A stretch of 8,405 nucleotides of DNA. Origin: an uncultured Lachnospiraceae bacterium (lineage in GTDB: Bacteria > Bacillota_A > Clostridia > Lachnospirales > Lachnospiraceae). Made by a program: the position numbers and the translations under genes. Location of the stretch: NCBI GenBank assembly GCA_947177885.1, contig CAMWWF010000113.1, forward strand, positions 1 to 8,405, read 5' to 3'. Below, in pieces: positions 6,578 through 8,405 of the stretch; positions within the stretch are counted from its first letter, which is position 1, and each line of letters opens with the position of its first letter. The notes under the pieces are model-generated. The model had not been told where the DNA came from. It saw only the letters and a program-made list of their open reading frames with translations, and did not search any database.

Positions 6578-6606
6578 TTGCTTTTTGGAATGGAAACGGA
6601 TATACT
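6578..6606 (+). promoter_or_regulatory. Promoter of the second AAA-ATPase-like gene
   Basis: TTGCTT (6578-6583) and TATACT (6601-6606) are separated by 17 bases, starting 9 bases after the permease stop. By gapless alignment roughly 20 of 29 positions match the element at 2170-2198. The ATG at 6661 lies 54 bases beyond the -10, behind AGGGAG at 6646-6651. Confidence 0.6.
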
Positions 6607-6660
6607 GTAATCGGGGAAATGAGTGACAGTTTCGTATCAGAGCACAGGGAGCGGAAACAT

Positions 6661-7752
6661 ATGGCAGGAACAATAGGGATCGGACATCAGGACTTTGAGG
6701 TGGTTCGGGAAAAGGGCTATTTCTATATTGACAAGACTAAATTGATACGGGAGTGGTGGGAAAGCGGGGACAGTGTGACACTGATCACACGTCCGAGGCG
6801 GTTTGGCAAGACCCTGAATATGAGTATGCTGGAGAAGTTCTTTTCTGTGAAATATGCCGGACGGGGAGAGTTGTTTGAGGGACTTTCCATTTGGGAGGAA
6901 GAAAAGTATCGTGAGCTGCAGGGAACATACCCGGTGCTGTTCCTGAGTTTTGCCAGTGTGAAAGAGACGGATTACACTTCTGCCCGGAGAAAGATCTGCC
7001 AGCTGATCGCCGATGAATATATCAGGCATGCCTTCCTTCTGGAAGAGGGAGGTCTGCAGGAGGCGGAAAAGGAAATCTTTCTCAGGAAAACCATCGAAAT
7101 GGAAGATGTGGACGCTACGCTTGCCCTCCATCAGCTTTCCTGTTATTTGTCCCGCTATTATGACAAAAAAGTGATCATTCTTCTGGATGAGTATGATACC
7201 CCATGCAGGAAGCGTATGTCAATGGATATTGGAAGGAGCTTGTGGCATTTACCAGAAGTTTGTTTAATGCCACATTTAAGACTAATCCATATTTGGAATG
7301 CGCTGTTATGACGGGGATCACAAGAATAAGCAAAGAATCCGTTTTTCCGGATTTAAATAATTTGGAAGTGGTAACGACAACCTCGGATAAATATGCGGAC
7401 AGTTTCGGTTTTACGGAAGAGGACGTGTTTGCGGCATTGGAAGAATATGGTATGTCAGACCGGAAACAACAGGTAAAAGACTGGTATGACGGCTTTACTT
7501 TCGGAAACAGGCTACGGGCGCTATGATGTGATGCTGGAGCCGAGAACACCGGATCATAATGCTGTTATCATGGAATTCAAGGTGCAGGAGGATGACGAGA
7601 AAGAACTCTCCGACACGGTGGAAGAGGCGCTCCGTCAGATTGTGGATCGGAATTACAAGGCATCTCTTGTCGCGGGAGGAATACCGGAGGAACGTATCAG
7701 GATGTACGGATTTGCTTTCCGTGGGAAAAAAGTGCTTATTGGTAAAGGATAA
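6661..7752 (+). pseudogene. AAA-ATPase-like/PD-(D/E)XK nuclease protein, disrupted
   Basis: Three pieces of one protein lie in two frames. Piece 1 (6661 to about 7200) starts MAGTIGIGHQDFEVV. It has the family's Walker A variant RPRRFGKT (residues 44-51) and a Walker B region VIILLDEYDT (171-180). At 7201-7202 one base is missing in a C-run, and the next piece continues one frame back from 7203 (MQEAYVNGYW, then MTGITRISKES and DWYDGFTFG near 7500). There a stop follows at once, while the first frame resumes with TGYGRYDVMLEP, DHNAVIMEFKVQ and GKKVLIGKG to the TAA at 7750-7752. Known relatives have, as I recall, roughly 130-150 residues between DWYDGF and GYGRYDV, so a segment of that order is missing. 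Unrepaired, the ribosome would make only about 216 residues (stop at 7309-7311). The start is supported by AGGGAG (6646-6651), 9 bases upstream. These proteins combine a AAA domain with a restriction-like nuclease fold; their biological role is not established. Two independent lesions make sequencing error an insufficient explanation. Confidence 0.88.
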
Positions 7753-7799
7753 TTCGGTGTCGTCTGTGGCATCCTGTCTTGTCGTATACGCCGAAAATA

Positions 7800-7828
7800 T
7801 TGACATCTGTTATGCCTGATCCCATAAT
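7800..7828 (+). promoter_or_regulatory. Near-consensus promoter at the start of the AraC-like gene
   Basis: TTGACA (7800-7805) and CATAAT (7823-7828) are 17 bases apart, one mismatch from the ideal sigma-A promoter. The site overlaps both candidate ATG codons (7812 and 7827) of the AraC-like frame. Transcription from it would begin near 7835, inside that frame, with no later ATG before the helix-turn-helix. It may be a relic, may serve the gene at 8199, or may be coincidental. Confidence 0.35.
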
Positions 7829-8168
7829 GAGGAAAAGAAATGAGGCGGATCATGGCACAGAAATTTTTGATCAGGTAAAATACATATCCACTAATTTCGG
7901 CAGTGATCTCTCACTGGATTATCTGGCGGAGTATGTTCATCTGTCGCCGGAATATCTCTCCCGGTATTTTAGGAAATGCACCGGAGTCAGGCTGTCGGAG
8001 TTCATCACAGAGACAAGGATCGAAAAGGCAAAATACAGGCTTCGTACCAGCACCTGGTCGATCAACGATATCTGTGAATATTGCGGATACCGGTCCATCA
8101 GCAATTTCCAGAAGGCATTTAAAAAGGCGGTGGGCATGAGCGCGGGAGAGTACCGGAAGTCAGTTTAA
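7812..8168 (+). CDS. Short AraC/XylS-type DNA-binding protein, probably N-terminally truncated
   Basis: The frame encodes about 118 residues from ATG 7812 (113 from ATG 7827), nearly all of it an AraC-family double helix-turn-helix domain. The first motif is LSLDYLAEYVHLSPEYLSRYF and its following helix; the second is INDICEYCGYRSISNFQKAFKKAVGMSAGEYR. It most resembles the DNA-binding end of YesN-type and sugar-responsive regulators, which are normally 250-500 residues long with an N-terminal sensor. Here that sensor is absent: the frame is open only from 7746, directly after the disrupted AAA gene, and neither ATG has a ribosome binding site. Single-domain members (SoxS/MarA type) exist, so a functional short form is possible. 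Truncation by the same rearrangements that broke its neighbour seems likelier. The gene at 8199 begins 30 bases later and could be a target or operon partner. Confidence 0.7.
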   Translation: MPDPIMRKRNEADHGTEIFDQVKYISTNFGSDLSLDYLAEYVHLSPEYLSRYFRKCTGVRLSEFITETRIEKAKYRLRTSTWSINDICEYCGYRSISNFQKAFKKAVGMSAGEYRKSV

Positions 8169-8171
8169 AAG

Positions 8172-8185
8172 GTCTGCTGGCAGAC
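8172..8185. repeat. 14-base palindrome before the last gene
   Basis: GTCTGC (8172-8177) and GCAGAC (8180-8185) are exact reverse complements two bases apart, ending directly at the AGGAGG of the next gene (8186-8191). It could be a regulator site, or as RNA a small hairpin beside the ribosome binding site. It is short enough to arise by chance. Confidence 0.3.
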
Positions 8186-8198
8186 AGGAGGAAGGAAA

Positions 8199-8405
8199 AT
8201 GGCGCGTTACTTTAATACCGAGCGGATCTGCAAACCGAAGGAACATTACATGGAAGAGTATGCCGCACTGATCGGGTATTATCAGGAGACCGGGCAGCAG
8301 GAAAAAGCATGTCTCGTCGCGCGGCAGGGTACGCCGACTGATGACAACGGAGACTGTGCGGATTTAGACAAGTTAAATGCACAAGTTATTAATGGACAGT
8401 TCCTA
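8199..8405 (+). CDS. 5' end of a gene, N-terminus like a AAA-ATPase-like family protein
   Basis: The frame opens with an excellent ribosome binding site (AGGAGG at 8186-8191, 7 bases before ATG) and runs without a stop through 69 codons to the window edge. Its first 18 residues, MARYFNTERICKPKEHYM, match what I remember as the start of another AAA-ATPase-like group (RYFNTEG, then C, P and HYM, followed by a Walker A such as NRARQYGKTT). The expected continuation, a lysine-rich helix then a phosphate-binding loop, is not seen. Residues 19-69 (YAALIGYYQETGQQEKA, then a polar stretch) are unfamiliar to me. The last 40 bases turn noticeably AT-rich. It may be a divergent member, a chimera, or a gene broken by an element whose edge lies near the right end. 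The function is not assignable from this part. Confidence 0.6.
   Translation, partial: MARYFNTERICKPKEHYMEEYAALIGYYQETGQQEKACLVARQGTPTDDNGDCADLDKLNAQVINGQFL

Noticed and set aside
7200..7205. Programmed ribosomal frameshift at the C-run of the second AAA-family gene
   Set aside because: No slippery heptamer or downstream structure is evident, and a second lesion near 7500 would still break the protein, so decay is simpler.

Overview
The window looks like chromosomal DNA from a Gram-positive, low-to-mid GC anaerobe of the Clostridia, most likely a Lachnospiraceae-type gut bacterium. This rests on AGGAGG-type ribosome binding sites, sigma-A-like promoters, a BceRS/VanRS-style two-component system paired with an FtsX-type ABC exporter, and several relics of the AAA-ATPase-like/PD-(D/E)XK family, which I know to be highly multicopy in such genomes. 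No taxon-specific marker is present, so the placement is inference.

Layout, left to right, all genes on the plus strand. Bases 1-240 hold no convincing gene but carry a perfect inverted repeat (150-186) and a promoter region. An OmpR-family response regulator (267-941) overlaps a two-TM sensor histidine kinase (929-2173). A strong promoter (2170-2198) overlaps the kinase stop codon and leads into the 3' remnant of an AAA-ATPase-like/nuclease gene (about 2257-2607). Its frame ends in an ATGA overlap with a dihydrofolate reductase/RibD-C-like gene (2604-3134). A 224-base gap follows, with a second inverted repeat, a possible third relic, an operator-like direct repeat and a promoter. Then come an ABC ATPase (3359-4075) and a large FtsX permease (4095-6569). 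A second AAA-ATPase-like gene (6661-7752) is broken by a one-base frameshift and a large internal deletion. A short AraC-type DNA-binding protein (7812-8168) follows, and the window ends inside another gene (8199 onward) whose N-terminus resembles a related AAA-ATPase-like family.

The functional core is the response regulator, kinase, ABC ATPase and permease. In Bacillota such sets usually sense and remove, or protect against, antimicrobial peptides or other envelope-active compounds. The sequence supports the link: a 21-base element, identical at 20 positions and built from two TTGAGA half-sites 11 bases apart, lies before both the regulator gene and the ABC genes. In both places it sits exactly 9 bases before a TAWACT -10 candidate. 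This is the geometry expected of an OmpR-type operator and predicts autoregulation plus control of the exporter, although 1.2 kb of unrelated DNA separates the two halves. The spacers around this core hold fragments of one multicopy gene family, which suggests repeated recombination at paralogue copies. I saw no CRISPR array, tRNA, rRNA, complete insertion sequence or convincing intrinsic terminator.
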